Under the pieces are notes generated by a model that did not search any database, had not been told where the DNA came from, and was given only the letters and a program-made list of their open reading frames with translations. DNA of 64,000 bases from assembly GCF_025420585.1 (NCBI RefSeq), contig NZ_JAOEGB010000002.1, positions 186,001-250,000 on the forward strand. Direction: 5' to 3'. Each line of letters opens with the position of its first letter. Position 1 is the first letter of the stretch. Positions 16,916 to 24,528 of the stretch are shown here, piece by piece. A program made the translations under genes and the position numbers. Source of the stretch: Planotetraspora sp. A-T 1434 (lineage in GTDB: Bacteria; Actinomycetota; Actinomycetes; Streptosporangiales; Streptosporangiaceae).

Positions 16916-19111
16916 ATGACGACCGATCGCCTGCTCGGTATGGTCCCCCCTATGCCAGAGGGTCAGAGGCCCCCGGGAAGCGTCCCGCCCGGGGGGACGC
17001 CCGAAGGGCAGGGACGTCTCGTCGGCCGGCGCTACCGCCTGCTCTCGCCGGTCGGCCGCGGCGGCATGGGCATGGTCTGGCACGCCCACGACGTGCTGCT
17101 CGACCGCGACGTGGCGGTCAAGGAGCTGATCCTGCCGTACGGCCTCGACCACGCGGGCACCCAGGTCGCCCACCGCCGCATGCTCCGCGAGGCGCGCTCG
17201 GCCGCCAGGCTCTCCCATCCGGGCATCGTGACCGTCCACGACGTCGTCGAGGAGGACGGGCGCCCGTGGATCGTCATGGAACTGGTCCGTGCCTGGTCCC
17301 TTGAGCAGGCCGTACGGCAGAGCGGGCCGCTTCCCGTGGTCCAGGCCGCCGAGATCGGCATCCGGGTGCTGGACGCGCTCCGCCACGCGCACGCCGCCGG
17401 CATCCTCCACCGGGACGTGAAGCCGGGCAACGTGCTGCTCACCGCCGACCGCGTGGTGCTGACCGACTTCGGCATCGCCGCGATCGAGGGCGACGTCAAC
17501 ATCACCCAGACGGGCCTGCTCATGGGCTCCCCGGCCTACATCCCGCCGGAGCGCCTCCAGGGCCGCCCGATCACGCACGCAGCCGACCTGTGGTCGTTCG
17601 GGGCCACGCTGTACGCCGCCGTCGAGGGGCGCCCGCCGTACGAGGGGCCGGACGCGGTGGCCGTCCTCGGCGCGGTGCTGACGCAGGAGCCGAACCGGCC
17701 GCAGCGGGCCGGCGCCCTGCTCCCGGTGATCGAGGGCCTGCTCCGCAAGAACCCCGCCGACCGGATCCCGGCCGCCCAGGTGGCCGACATGCTGGAGCGG
17801 GTTCTGCACAGCAACGGCACGGGCCTGCCCGGCCGTGGCCCCGCTCAGGCGTCGATGCCGACTCCGCAGGACTCCACGCCCGTGCGGCTGCTGCCGCCCT
17901 TCGACCTGCCGTCCGGGCCGCTGCCGTCGCGCATCATCGAGACGCCGTCGGGCCCCGTCCGCGTGCCGTACACGCCGGAGCAACTGTCGGACCCACTCGG
18001 CGGACATTCCCGCAGCGGTCACCCGCTGGACGCGTCCGGGCAGCACGTGACCGAGCCCTACGTGTCCGGGCCGCACATGTCCGGGCCGCACGTGACCGGG
18101 CCGCACGTGACCGGGCCGCACGTGACCGGGCCGCAGGCGGCAGGTCTGCCGGGGCCGCGGGTCAACAGCTCGGGGGTGAACGTGCCGGGGCCGCACGCCC
18201 TGCCCGCCTTCGACCCGCTGACCTCCCACTCGGGACCCTCGGGGTCCAGCCACGCCCCGGAGCGGTCACGGGAGGCGATCTGGCCCACGCCGTCGCCCAG
18301 CGACCTTCCCGGCGATCTCGCCAGGGGCCTCCCCCGTGAGCCGGCCAGGGACGGCTCCCGCGACCTCGCGACGGCCGGCCCCACCCGGAGCCGGTCCTCC
18401 GCGGGGGCGGTAGCGGGAAGCACGGAAACAGGAGGCACTCGGACGGGGAGCACGCGCCCCGGCGGCCGCCGGCGCAGGGAGGAGGTCGCGCCGCTGGAGG
18501 AGCGCGGATCCCGCTCCGTGGTGCTCATGGCGGTGGCGGCGGTCGCGGTCATCGGCGTGGTCGTGACGGTCCTGCTCGTCCTGCTGCCCAGCGGGCCGGA
18601 CGACGACCAGAGCACCGCCCGGCAGCCGGTCTCGCTGCCCAGGACCCAGTCGCCGTTCCAGCAGCCGCAGACCGCGGTCGAGGTGCCCAAGGGCTTCAAG
18701 AGCGTCAGCCAGGGCGGGGTGTCGCTCGCCGTGCCCAAGGAGTGGACGGCGGCGGCCCAGGGCGACGCCGTGACGTTCTCCGGGCCGAAGGACAGCGCGC
18801 AGACCGTCAGGGTCCAGAAGATCCCGGACGGCAGCCTCTCCGCGCTCCAGGCCGCCGAGCAGAACCTGAACATCAAGGACTACCCCGACTACACCCAGGT
18901 CCAGCTCGGCGAGGCGAGCTACCGCTGGCCCGCGGCCGACTGGGAGTACACCTACACGAACTCCAGCAAGGTGACCGTCCACACGGTGATCCGCTACCTG
19001 GAGGCCAAGGGGCAGGCCTACGCCATCACGTTCAGCTCGCCCGACTACGACTGGAACGAGTCCGCCGCACCCGTACGGCAGGCCCTCTGGAGCACCTTCA
19101 CCCCCGCATAG
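16916..19111 (+). CDS. PknB-type Ser/Thr protein kinase, single membrane pass
   Basis: 731 residues. The kinase domain lies at about 38-295: GRGGMGMVW (P-loop), VAVKEL (ATP Lys), HRDVKPGN (catalytic loop), DFGIA and GSPAYIPPERL (activation segment). A Pro-rich juxtamembrane linker follows, with a GPHVTG hexapeptide repeated about four times near residue 395, then one membrane helix (VVLMAVAAVAVIGVVVTVLL, about 536-558) and an extracellular C-terminal domain of about 150 residues without PASTA repeats. It should sense an external signal and phosphorylate cytoplasmic targets. ATG 16916 is used; ATG 16940 is an alternative. Confidence 0.93.
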   Translation: MTTDRLLGMVPPMPEGQRPPGSVPPGGTPEGQGRLVGRRYRLLSPVGRGGMGMVWHAHDVLLDRDVAVKELILPYGLDHAGTQVAHRRMLREARSAARLSHPGIVTVHDVVEEDGRPWIVMELVRAWSLEQAVRQSGPLPVVQAAEIGIRVLDALRHAHAAGILHRDVKPGNVLLTADRVVLTDFGIAAIEGDVNITQTGLLMGSPAYIPPERLQGRPITHAADLWSFGATLYAAVEGRPPYEGPDAVAVLGAVLTQEPNRPQRAGALLPVIEGLLRKNPADRIPAAQVADMLERVLHSNGTGLPGRGPAQASMPTPQDSTPVRLLPPFDLPSGPLPSRIIETPSGPVRVPYTPEQLSDPLGGHSRSGHPLDASGQHVTEPYVSGPHMSGPHVTGPHVTGPHVTGPQAAGLPGPRVNSSGVNVPGPHALPAFDPLTSHSGPSGSSHAPERSREAIWPTPSPSDLPGDLARGLPREPARDGSRDLATAGPTRSRSSAGAVAGSTETGGTRTGSTRPGGRRRREEVAPLEERGSRSVVLMAVAAVAVIGVVVTVLLVLLPSGPDDDQSTARQPVSLPRTQSPFQQPQTAVEVPKGFKSVSQGGVSLAVPKEWTAAAQGDAVTFSGPKDSAQTVRVQKIPDGSLSALQAAEQNLNIKDYPDYTQVQLGEASYRWPAADWEYTYTNSSKVTVHTVIRYLEAKGQAYAITFSSPDYDWNESAAPVRQALWSTFTPA

Positions 19112-19437
19112 AAGCCGAAGACCCGGTCCCCGTCGCCGTGCCCATCCCGCCGTGATCATGCAGGGCTTCCCGGGAAACTCCCGGACGTGCGATTTCCCAA
19201 AACGCGATCATGCACGGATTCCTCCATACCCAGTCTGACCAGCACCTCCCCTTTCGTGATCATGCAGCGCCCCTCCGACGGAGGCGTCAACAACGTGCAT
19301 GATCACACCCGGCAAAGCCGCAGGTGGCACGGCACAAGCAGGAACACATGCATGATCACGGCCGGCAAAGCCGCAGGCAGCACGGCACAAGCGGGAACAC
19401 GTGCATGATCACGCCGAGGGTTGGTGGGGGGCGCGTG
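19112..19437. repeat. GATC core arrays, locus B, two facing triplets
   Basis: Between two convergent genes. Plus-oriented cores (CGTGATCATGCA or CGCGATCATGCA) start at 19151, 19203 and 19255, 52 bases apart. Minus-oriented cores end at 19307, 19360 and 19413, 53 bases apart. The two minus units are nearly identical over their whole length (CCGGCAAAGCCGCAGG, then GGCACGGCACAAGC), so they are a recent duplication. The plus units share only the core and a following TTCC block. Nothing else is seen in this gap. Confidence 0.88.
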
Positions 19438-21141
19438 TCATTTGGCGTCGGCGTAGCAGGTAACCGGGACGGCCTCCATCGGGAAGCGGACGCCGGTCTG
19501 GCCGAACAGGAGCCGGGTGGCCTCCTCCGCCGCCCGGCCGACCGCGGCCTGGACCTCGGCGGCGAGCTCCAGCGGGCAGTGCACCATGACCTCGTCATGC
19601 TGGAAGAACACGAGGCGGGCCGGGGCGGGTAACAGGCCCCGCAGCACGGCCATGAGCGTCAGCGCCCACTCCGCGGCCGTCGCCTGGACGACGAAGTTGC
19701 GGGTGAACCGGCCCCGGTTGCGGGCCGCGCCGCCGCCCTCGGGGCCCGACACGAGCTCGCGCCAGCGGGCCGACGGCGCCGGGCACGTCCGGCCGAGCCA
19801 CGACCTGACCAGCCGGCCCTCCTCCCCCGCCCGCGCCGCGTCCTCCACGAAGGCGTACGCCTGGGGGAACCGCTGCCGCATGACGGCCAGCAGCTTGGGG
19901 GCGTCGCCGCTGGTCCCGCCGTACATCGCGGACAGCATGGCGATCTTCGCCGAGTCGCGGGACCCGCCGAACGACTGGGCCAGCGCGGCGTAGAGGTCGA
20001 TTTCCCCGGCCGCCCTCGCCAGGCCGCCGTCCCCCGCCATCGCGGCCAGGACGCGGGGCTCCAGCTGGGCGGCGTCGGCCACGACCAGCGTCCAGCCGTC
20101 GTCGGCCACGACGGCCCGGCGCATGACCTTGGGGATCTGCAGCGCGCCCCCGCCGCTGGTGGCCCACCGGCCGCTGACGACGCCTCCCACGACGTACTCC
20201 GGGCGGAACCGGTCGCCCTTGACCCACTGGTCGGCCCAGACCCACCCGTGGAAACTGTAGAGGCGGGCCAGTTCCTTGTAGGCGAGCAGCGGGCCGACGC
20301 CGGCATGCTCGACCTGCTTCAGCACATGGGATCTGGTGGACGGGATCGAGATGCCCGCGCTCTTGAACGCCTTGACGATCTGCTGCGGGGAGTCGGGGTT
20401 CATCGGCTGGCCGAAGGCCGCGGCGACCTCGTCGGCCAGGGCCTGGAGCTTGACGGGCCGCATGCCGTGGGCCGGGCGAGGCCCCAGCATCTCGGTGAGC
20501 AGCGCGTCGTGGACGTCCTCGCGCCACGGCATCCCGTCGTGGGCCATCTCCGCCGCGATGAGCGCCCCCGCCGACTCGGCGGCCACGAGCAGCCGGAACC
20601 GCCCCGGATCGGCCGTCCGGGCGATCCGCCGCCGCTGGTCCTCGAACACCTCGGTGACGAGGTCGGCCTCGGCCACGTCGGGCCCGTCCGATCCCGCCCC
20701 GCCGGGCCGGGCCGCCGCCCCCACGCCGCCCGAGGATCCTGTCTCCGCGCCGCCCGGGGCGCCGCCCCACCAAGCCCCGGTGACCGGCTCGAAGAGCGTG
20801 GCCTGAGCTCCCTCGGGCGGCTCGTGGGCGTCCTCAGGCACCGGAAGGCCGTGGAGCCGGGCGTAGGCCGCCCGCGCCTGTCTCGGCTCGCCGTAGCGGC
20901 CCTCCGCGGCCAGCAGGAGCCCCTCGGTCAGCGCGAGGTCGTGGCAGCGCGAGAGCCGTACCCCTCGGTCGAGGAGCGGCGGGTAGGCGCGCCGCGCGTC
21001 CGCCCACACCCACCGGGGCGGCGCCTGGCCCGCGTGGGCCTCCAGGTCTCGTACGGCTGCCGCCAGGTCGGTGGCCCGTGCGGGCGCGCCGCCGACGGGA
21101 CGGATCGTCCCGCCGCCGTCCGGGTCGGCCGCCACCACCAC
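19438..21141 (-). CDS. DNA polymerase I-like protein (family A, no 5' nuclease domain)
   Basis: 567 residues. The C-terminal 370 form a family A polymerase domain: motif A LVVADAAQLEPRVLAAMAGD (catalytic Asp), a B/O-helix region SRDSAKIAMLSAMYGG, and motif C FFQHDEVMVHC (catalytic HDE). The first 190 residues correspond to a degenerate 3'-5' exonuclease-like part; no 5' nuclease domain is present. Homologues are annotated in actinobacteria as bifunctional 3'-5' exonuclease/DNA polymerase. The O-helix keeps Arg, Lys and Tyr but replaces the usual N-F/Y-G triplet by Met-Leu-Ser. GTG 21141 has GGAGG at seven bases; GTG 21147 is possible. It ends facing the kinase gene across locus B. Confidence 0.85.
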   Translation of the reverse strand: MVVAADPDGGGTIRPVGGAPARATDLAAAVRDLEAHAGQAPPRWVWADARRAYPPLLDRGVRLSRCHDLALTEGLLLAAEGRYGEPRQARAAYARLHGLPVPEDAHEPPEGAQATLFEPVTGAWWGGAPGGAETGSSGGVGAAARPGGAGSDGPDVAEADLVTEVFEDQRRRIARTADPGRFRLLVAAESAGALIAAEMAHDGMPWREDVHDALLTEMLGPRPAHGMRPVKLQALADEVAAAFGQPMNPDSPQQIVKAFKSAGISIPSTRSHVLKQVEHAGVGPLLAYKELARLYSFHGWVWADQWVKGDRFRPEYVVGGVVSGRWATSGGGALQIPKVMRRAVVADDGWTLVVADAAQLEPRVLAAMAGDGGLARAAGEIDLYAALAQSFGGSRDSAKIAMLSAMYGGTSGDAPKLLAVMRQRFPQAYAFVEDAARAGEEGRLVRSWLGRTCPAPSARWRELVSGPEGGGAARNRGRFTRNFVVQATAAEWALTLMAVLRGLLPAPARLVFFQHDEVMVHCPLELAAEVQAAVGRAAEEATRLLFGQTGVRFPMEAVPVTCYADAK

Positions 21142-21200
21142 GTGCACGCCTCCAGGGTGCCAGGCGGGCCCGACAATCCGTCTGAGGGCCCGGGACCCGG

Positions 21201-22718
21201 TCAGAGGGGAATCTCGACCTCGTCCTCCAGCGGGGGCTCGATCTCCTGCGGCAGGCAGCCGGTGGCGGCGAAGCAGCGGATCTTCAACCGGTCCCCGGTG
21301 ACCGACACGTGCAGGAAGCTCTTGAAGAACGGCGGGGTGTCCCAGTCGGACAGCTCGGAGATGTACCGGTGGAAGACGCGGCCGACGGGGAGGTGGAACG
21401 GCATCGGCCAGCCGCCGAGGATGCGGGCGGCCCATCGGGTCCGCGCGGTGATGGCCGCGCCGGGCGTGGGCCTCGGCGGCCTGTTGCCGATCTGCCGGGA
21501 CATCAGCGCGAGCCCCTGCTCGGGGGTGATGTAGAGCCAGCGCATCCGCAGCCGCCTGCTGTACAGCAGGCTGTAGAACGACAGCGAGTCGCCGCGCAGC
21601 GGATAGCACTTGAACTCGTCCTCGTGCACGCCGCCCACGTCCACCCTGGGGATCGTGTGCGTGGCGTGCATGAACGCGCCACCGCCGCCGGAGACGATGT
21701 ACTGGATCGTCCGGCCGTCCACCCTCACCGGGAAGCGCTGGTAGTTGTGGACGTCGCCGCCGATCGCGGCCACGTAGTTGCTGGCCGGGTCGCGGACGAT
21801 CTCGTCCACCGTGCCGCCGCCCTCGATCGCGCAGGGGTGGTAGTCGTTGCGGACATAGATCGGCTTCCCGGTAATGAGGATCTTGGGCCGGGGGTCCGCC
21901 GAGACGCGGCGCAGCCACTCTCCCTGCTCGCGGTCGATGTCGCCCCTGATCCCGGTGTCGATGCCGACGAGCAGCAGCCTGCCGAGGTCCAGCACCCAGT
22001 ACGGCGCGGGCTGCACGGCCCTCTGCTCGGGGCCGTGCCGCATCTTCTGGGCCTCCGCCAGGGCGGCCTCGTCGATGGGGTCCGGCTTCTTCCAGAGCAG
22101 GCCGCGCAGCCCGCCCGGCGAGAGCCGGAACCCCTGCCGCTCGACCTTCAGGGGCCGCGCGTCGCAGAAGACCCGCATGAAGCCGCCGAGCCCGTCGTAC
22201 CAGTCGTGGTTGCCGGGGACGGCGTAGATCGGCGCCCGGTAGTCCTTGTAGGGGCGGAAGAACTTGTCGCAGTACTCGTTGCCCGACCCCGTCGGGTAGA
22301 TCACGTCACTGGCGACGACCGCGAACGACGTGCCCGAGCCGAGCTTGAGCAGCCCGGGGACCACTGCGTACTGCGAAGCGTCGCCCTCCCCGGTGTCGCC
22401 GAGCACGAGGAACGAGTACTCCTCCCCCACCTCGTGCGTGATCCGGAAGTCGGGGTCGACACCCCGCTCGCGCTGCGCGGCCACCCACCTGCGGCGGACC
22501 TGCGCCGAGGGGTCGCCGAAGAGCCCGGACAGGATCTCGTTGCGCGAGCGCCAGAGCGTCTTCGGGTTGAGCCAGGTGAAGCTGTTCGTGTTCGGCCGCA
22601 GCGCGGCGAACGTGCCGATCTCCTGGCAGTTCCACCCGGCCCCCTCCTCGGAGACCCTGGACGACACCTGCTTCCCGCGCGCCGCCGCCGCGCCGACATC
22701 CACCACGCCATCCACCAT
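21201..22718 (-). CDS. Metallophosphoesterase family protein
   Basis: 505 residues with the calcineurin-like phosphoesterase metal motifs in order: FLVLGDTGEGDAS (GD-x-G), VVASDVIYPTGSGNEY (GD-x-x-Y variant with Ser-Asp), YAVPGNHDWYDG (GNHD), AIGGDVHNYQRFPV (GG-D-x-H) and a late GGGGAFMHATH (GH-like). No signal peptide is evident, so it is probably cytoplasmic; the substrate is unknown. ATG 22718 is the most likely start; its ribosome binding site is weak. Upstream lies a 16-base tandem repeat. Confidence 0.85.
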   Translation of the reverse strand: MVDGVVDVGAAAARGKQVSSRVSEEGAGWNCQEIGTFAALRPNTNSFTWLNPKTLWRSRNEILSGLFGDPSAQVRRRWVAAQRERGVDPDFRITHEVGEEYSFLVLGDTGEGDASQYAVVPGLLKLGSGTSFAVVASDVIYPTGSGNEYCDKFFRPYKDYRAPIYAVPGNHDWYDGLGGFMRVFCDARPLKVERQGFRLSPGGLRGLLWKKPDPIDEAALAEAQKMRHGPEQRAVQPAPYWVLDLGRLLLVGIDTGIRGDIDREQGEWLRRVSADPRPKILITGKPIYVRNDYHPCAIEGGGTVDEIVRDPASNYVAAIGGDVHNYQRFPVRVDGRTIQYIVSGGGGAFMHATHTIPRVDVGGVHEDEFKCYPLRGDSLSFYSLLYSRRLRMRWLYITPEQGLALMSRQIGNRPPRPTPGAAITARTRWAARILGGWPMPFHLPVGRVFHRYISELSDWDTPPFFKSFLHVSVTGDRLKIRCFAATGCLPQEIEPPLEDEVEIPL

Positions 22719-22762
22719 GGGACAATCTTGACCTTTTTCCGGGGTTCGCACACGGTGTCCGC

Positions 22763-22874
22763 GGGATCAGAACACATCGGGATCACAACACGCCAGGATC
22801 ACAACACGCCAGGATCACAACACGCCAGGATCACAACACGCCAGGATCACAACACGCCGGGATCACGACACTCC
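22763..22874. repeat. Seven tandem 16-bp units
   Basis: Seven units of 16 bases start at 22763 and repeat without gaps to 22874. Five central copies (22779, 22795, 22811, 22827, 22843) read (A/G)GGATCACAACACGCC; the outer two are diverged (GGGATCAGAACACATC and GGGATCACGACACTCC). The array lies between the stop of the AGPS-like gene and the start of the metallophosphoesterase gene, and its end touches the stop codon. Every unit carries GATCA. There are no unique spacers, so it is not a CRISPR. Confidence 0.92.
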
Positions 22875-24472
22875 TAAGGGATCAGGACACCCGGGTTGAG
22901 GATGCCCGCCGGGTCGAGGCGCTCCTTGATCCCGCGCAGGATCTCGGCTCCCAGCTCGCCGATCTCCAGCGCGTACGCCTGCCGGTGATCGCGGCCGACC
23001 CCGTGGTGGTGCGAGATCGTGCCCCCCGACTGCACGATCGCCTCGCCGGCCGCCCGCTTGGCCTCGGCCCACTGGCCCAGCGGATCGTCCGTCTGCGCGG
23101 TTACCACGGTGAAGTAGAGCGACGCGCCCGTGCCGTACACGTGGGAGACGTGGCACATCACGAGCGGCGAGCCGAGGGCGGCGGCGAGCGCCCGCCGCAC
23201 GGCGTCGTAGAGGCGCGGCACGCCGGACCAGAAGCAGGCCGTCTCCAGCGTCTCCACGGTCGCCCCGGCGGCGAGCAGCGAGTCGCGCAGGTAGGGCGCG
23301 GCGTAGCGGCCGTGCGCCCACTTCTCCCCCGGCTCGGGGCCGAGGTAGACGCCGCCCATCTCGGCCAGCGTGGCGGCGGTCCGCTCCCGCCGGTACGACA
23401 CCTCGCCGGGCGTGCCCTCGTAGCCCGCCACGACCAGGCAGCCGGAGTCCGGCGACAGCGCGCCGAGATCGCTCGGCTTGGCCAGGCCCACCATGGTCTC
23501 GGCCTCGTCCGACAGCCGCAGGACGGTCGGCAGCGGCCCATCCTGCGCGAGCCGCCGCAGCGCGGCCACCCCGGCGGGGAAGGCCCCGAAGCGCCAGCCC
23601 TCGTAGACCCGCAGCTCGGGAGCCCGGCGGACGCGCAGCCGGAGCGAGGTGATCACCCCGAAGGCGCCCTCCGACCCCAGGATCACCTGGCGCAGGTCGG
23701 GCCCGGCGGCCGACTTCGGGGCCCGGCCGAGGTCGAGCGTGCCGCGCGGCGTCGCGGCGGTGAGGCCGACGACCATGTCGTCGAAGCGGCCGTATCCGGC
23801 CGACGCCTGCCCGCTCGACCGGGCCGCCGCGAACCCGCCGAGTGTCGCGTACTCGTAGGACTGGGGAAAATGGCCGAGCGTCATCCCGTGCCCGGCCAGC
23901 AAGTGCTCGGCCTGCGGGCCGCGCAGGCCCGGCTCCAGATCCGCGACCATCGACTCGGGATCCACCGAGACGAGCCTGTTCAGCCGGGCCAGGTCGAGGG
24001 CCACCACCCCGGCGAAGCCGTTACGGGACGCGACGAGGCCGCCGACCACGGACGTGCCGCCGCCGAACGGCACGACGGCCACCCGATGCTCGGCGCACAG
24101 CCGCAGCACCTCGGCCACCTCGCCGTGCGTGCCGGGGAGCACGACCGCGTCCGGCGCGTCGGAACCGTTCCCCGCCCGCATCAGCAGCAGGTCGGGCGTG
24201 GACTTGCCGCGCGTGTGGCGGATCCGCGCGTCGTCGTCGAAGCGCACGTGGTCGCCGCCCACGATCGCGCCCAGCGAGGTCAGCACCAGCGGGGACAGCG
24301 CCGGGGCGGGGAGCCGCACCTCCCCGAACGTCGCGGCGGGAGCCGCCGGCTCCCGGATGCCGAGCACCTCGCCGAGCAGCCTGCGCACCGGCTCGGGCAG
24401 CTCGGCGGCCTTCGCGGGGTCCCCCCAGCCCGACCACAGCATCGGTTCCACGGGGGTCGTCGGAGTTTCCAC
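22874..24472 (-). CDS. FAD-binding oxidase, alkyldihydroxyacetonephosphate synthase-like
   Basis: 532 residues. An FAD-binding type 4 domain lies at about 90-280: VVLPGTHGEVAEVL, VVPFGGGTSVVGGL, TLGHFPQSYEYATLGGFAAARSSGQASAGYGR and GSEGAFGVITSL. A C-terminal domain ends with HHHGVGRDH, the His-rich motif of alkyl-DHAP synthases, and LDPAGILNPGVL. Alkyl-DHAP synthase makes the ether bond of ether lipids, but bacterial relatives may act on other substrates. GTG 24472 follows GGAGG by ten bases; GTG 24481 is also possible. It is divergent from glpD with a palindrome between them, suggesting joint control of glycerol-3-phosphate/ether-lipid metabolism. Confidence 0.85.
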   Translation of the reverse strand: METPTTPVEPMLWSGWGDPAKAAELPEPVRRLLGEVLGIREPAAPAATFGEVRLPAPALSPLVLTSLGAIVGGDHVRFDDDARIRHTRGKSTPDLLLMRAGNGSDAPDAVVLPGTHGEVAEVLRLCAEHRVAVVPFGGGTSVVGGLVASRNGFAGVVALDLARLNRLVSVDPESMVADLEPGLRGPQAEHLLAGHGMTLGHFPQSYEYATLGGFAAARSSGQASAGYGRFDDMVVGLTAATPRGTLDLGRAPKSAAGPDLRQVILGSEGAFGVITSLRLRVRRAPELRVYEGWRFGAFPAGVAALRRLAQDGPLPTVLRLSDEAETMVGLAKPSDLGALSPDSGCLVVAGYEGTPGEVSYRRERTAATLAEMGGVYLGPEPGEKWAHGRYAAPYLRDSLLAAGATVETLETACFWSGVPRLYDAVRRALAAALGSPLVMCHVSHVYGTGASLYFTVVTAQTDDPLGQWAEAKRAAGEAIVQSGGTISHHHGVGRDHRQAYALEIGELGAEILRGIKERLDPAGILNPGVLIP

Positions 24473-24494
24473 GGCCAGCACGCCTCCAGGTAGG

Positions 24495-24508
24495 TTACTC
24501 AAGAGTAA
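24495..24508. promoter_or_regulatory. Palindrome TTACTCAAGAGTAA between AGPS-like gene and glpD
   Basis: TTACTC and GAGTAA, separated by AA, form a perfect 14-base palindrome in the short divergent gap. It is AT-rich in a very GC-rich background, which makes chance less likely. It touches the upstream candidate ATG of glpD (24508) and lies 23 bases from the divergent GTG, so one bound dimer could repress both genes. TetR-family operators often have this size and symmetry; the regulator itself is not in the window. Confidence 0.65.
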
Positions 24509-24528
24509 TGGGCGATTCTGGAAACGGC

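Noticed and set aside
19187-19408. Small ORFs within locus B (for example one starting MRFPKTRSC)
   Set aside because: They consist of translated repeat units in both strands and have no ribosome binding site or conserved residues.
22763-22874. 16-base tandem repeat as CRISPR or attachment site
   Set aside because: Units are contiguous without unique spacers, and there is no integrase or tRNA gene nearby.
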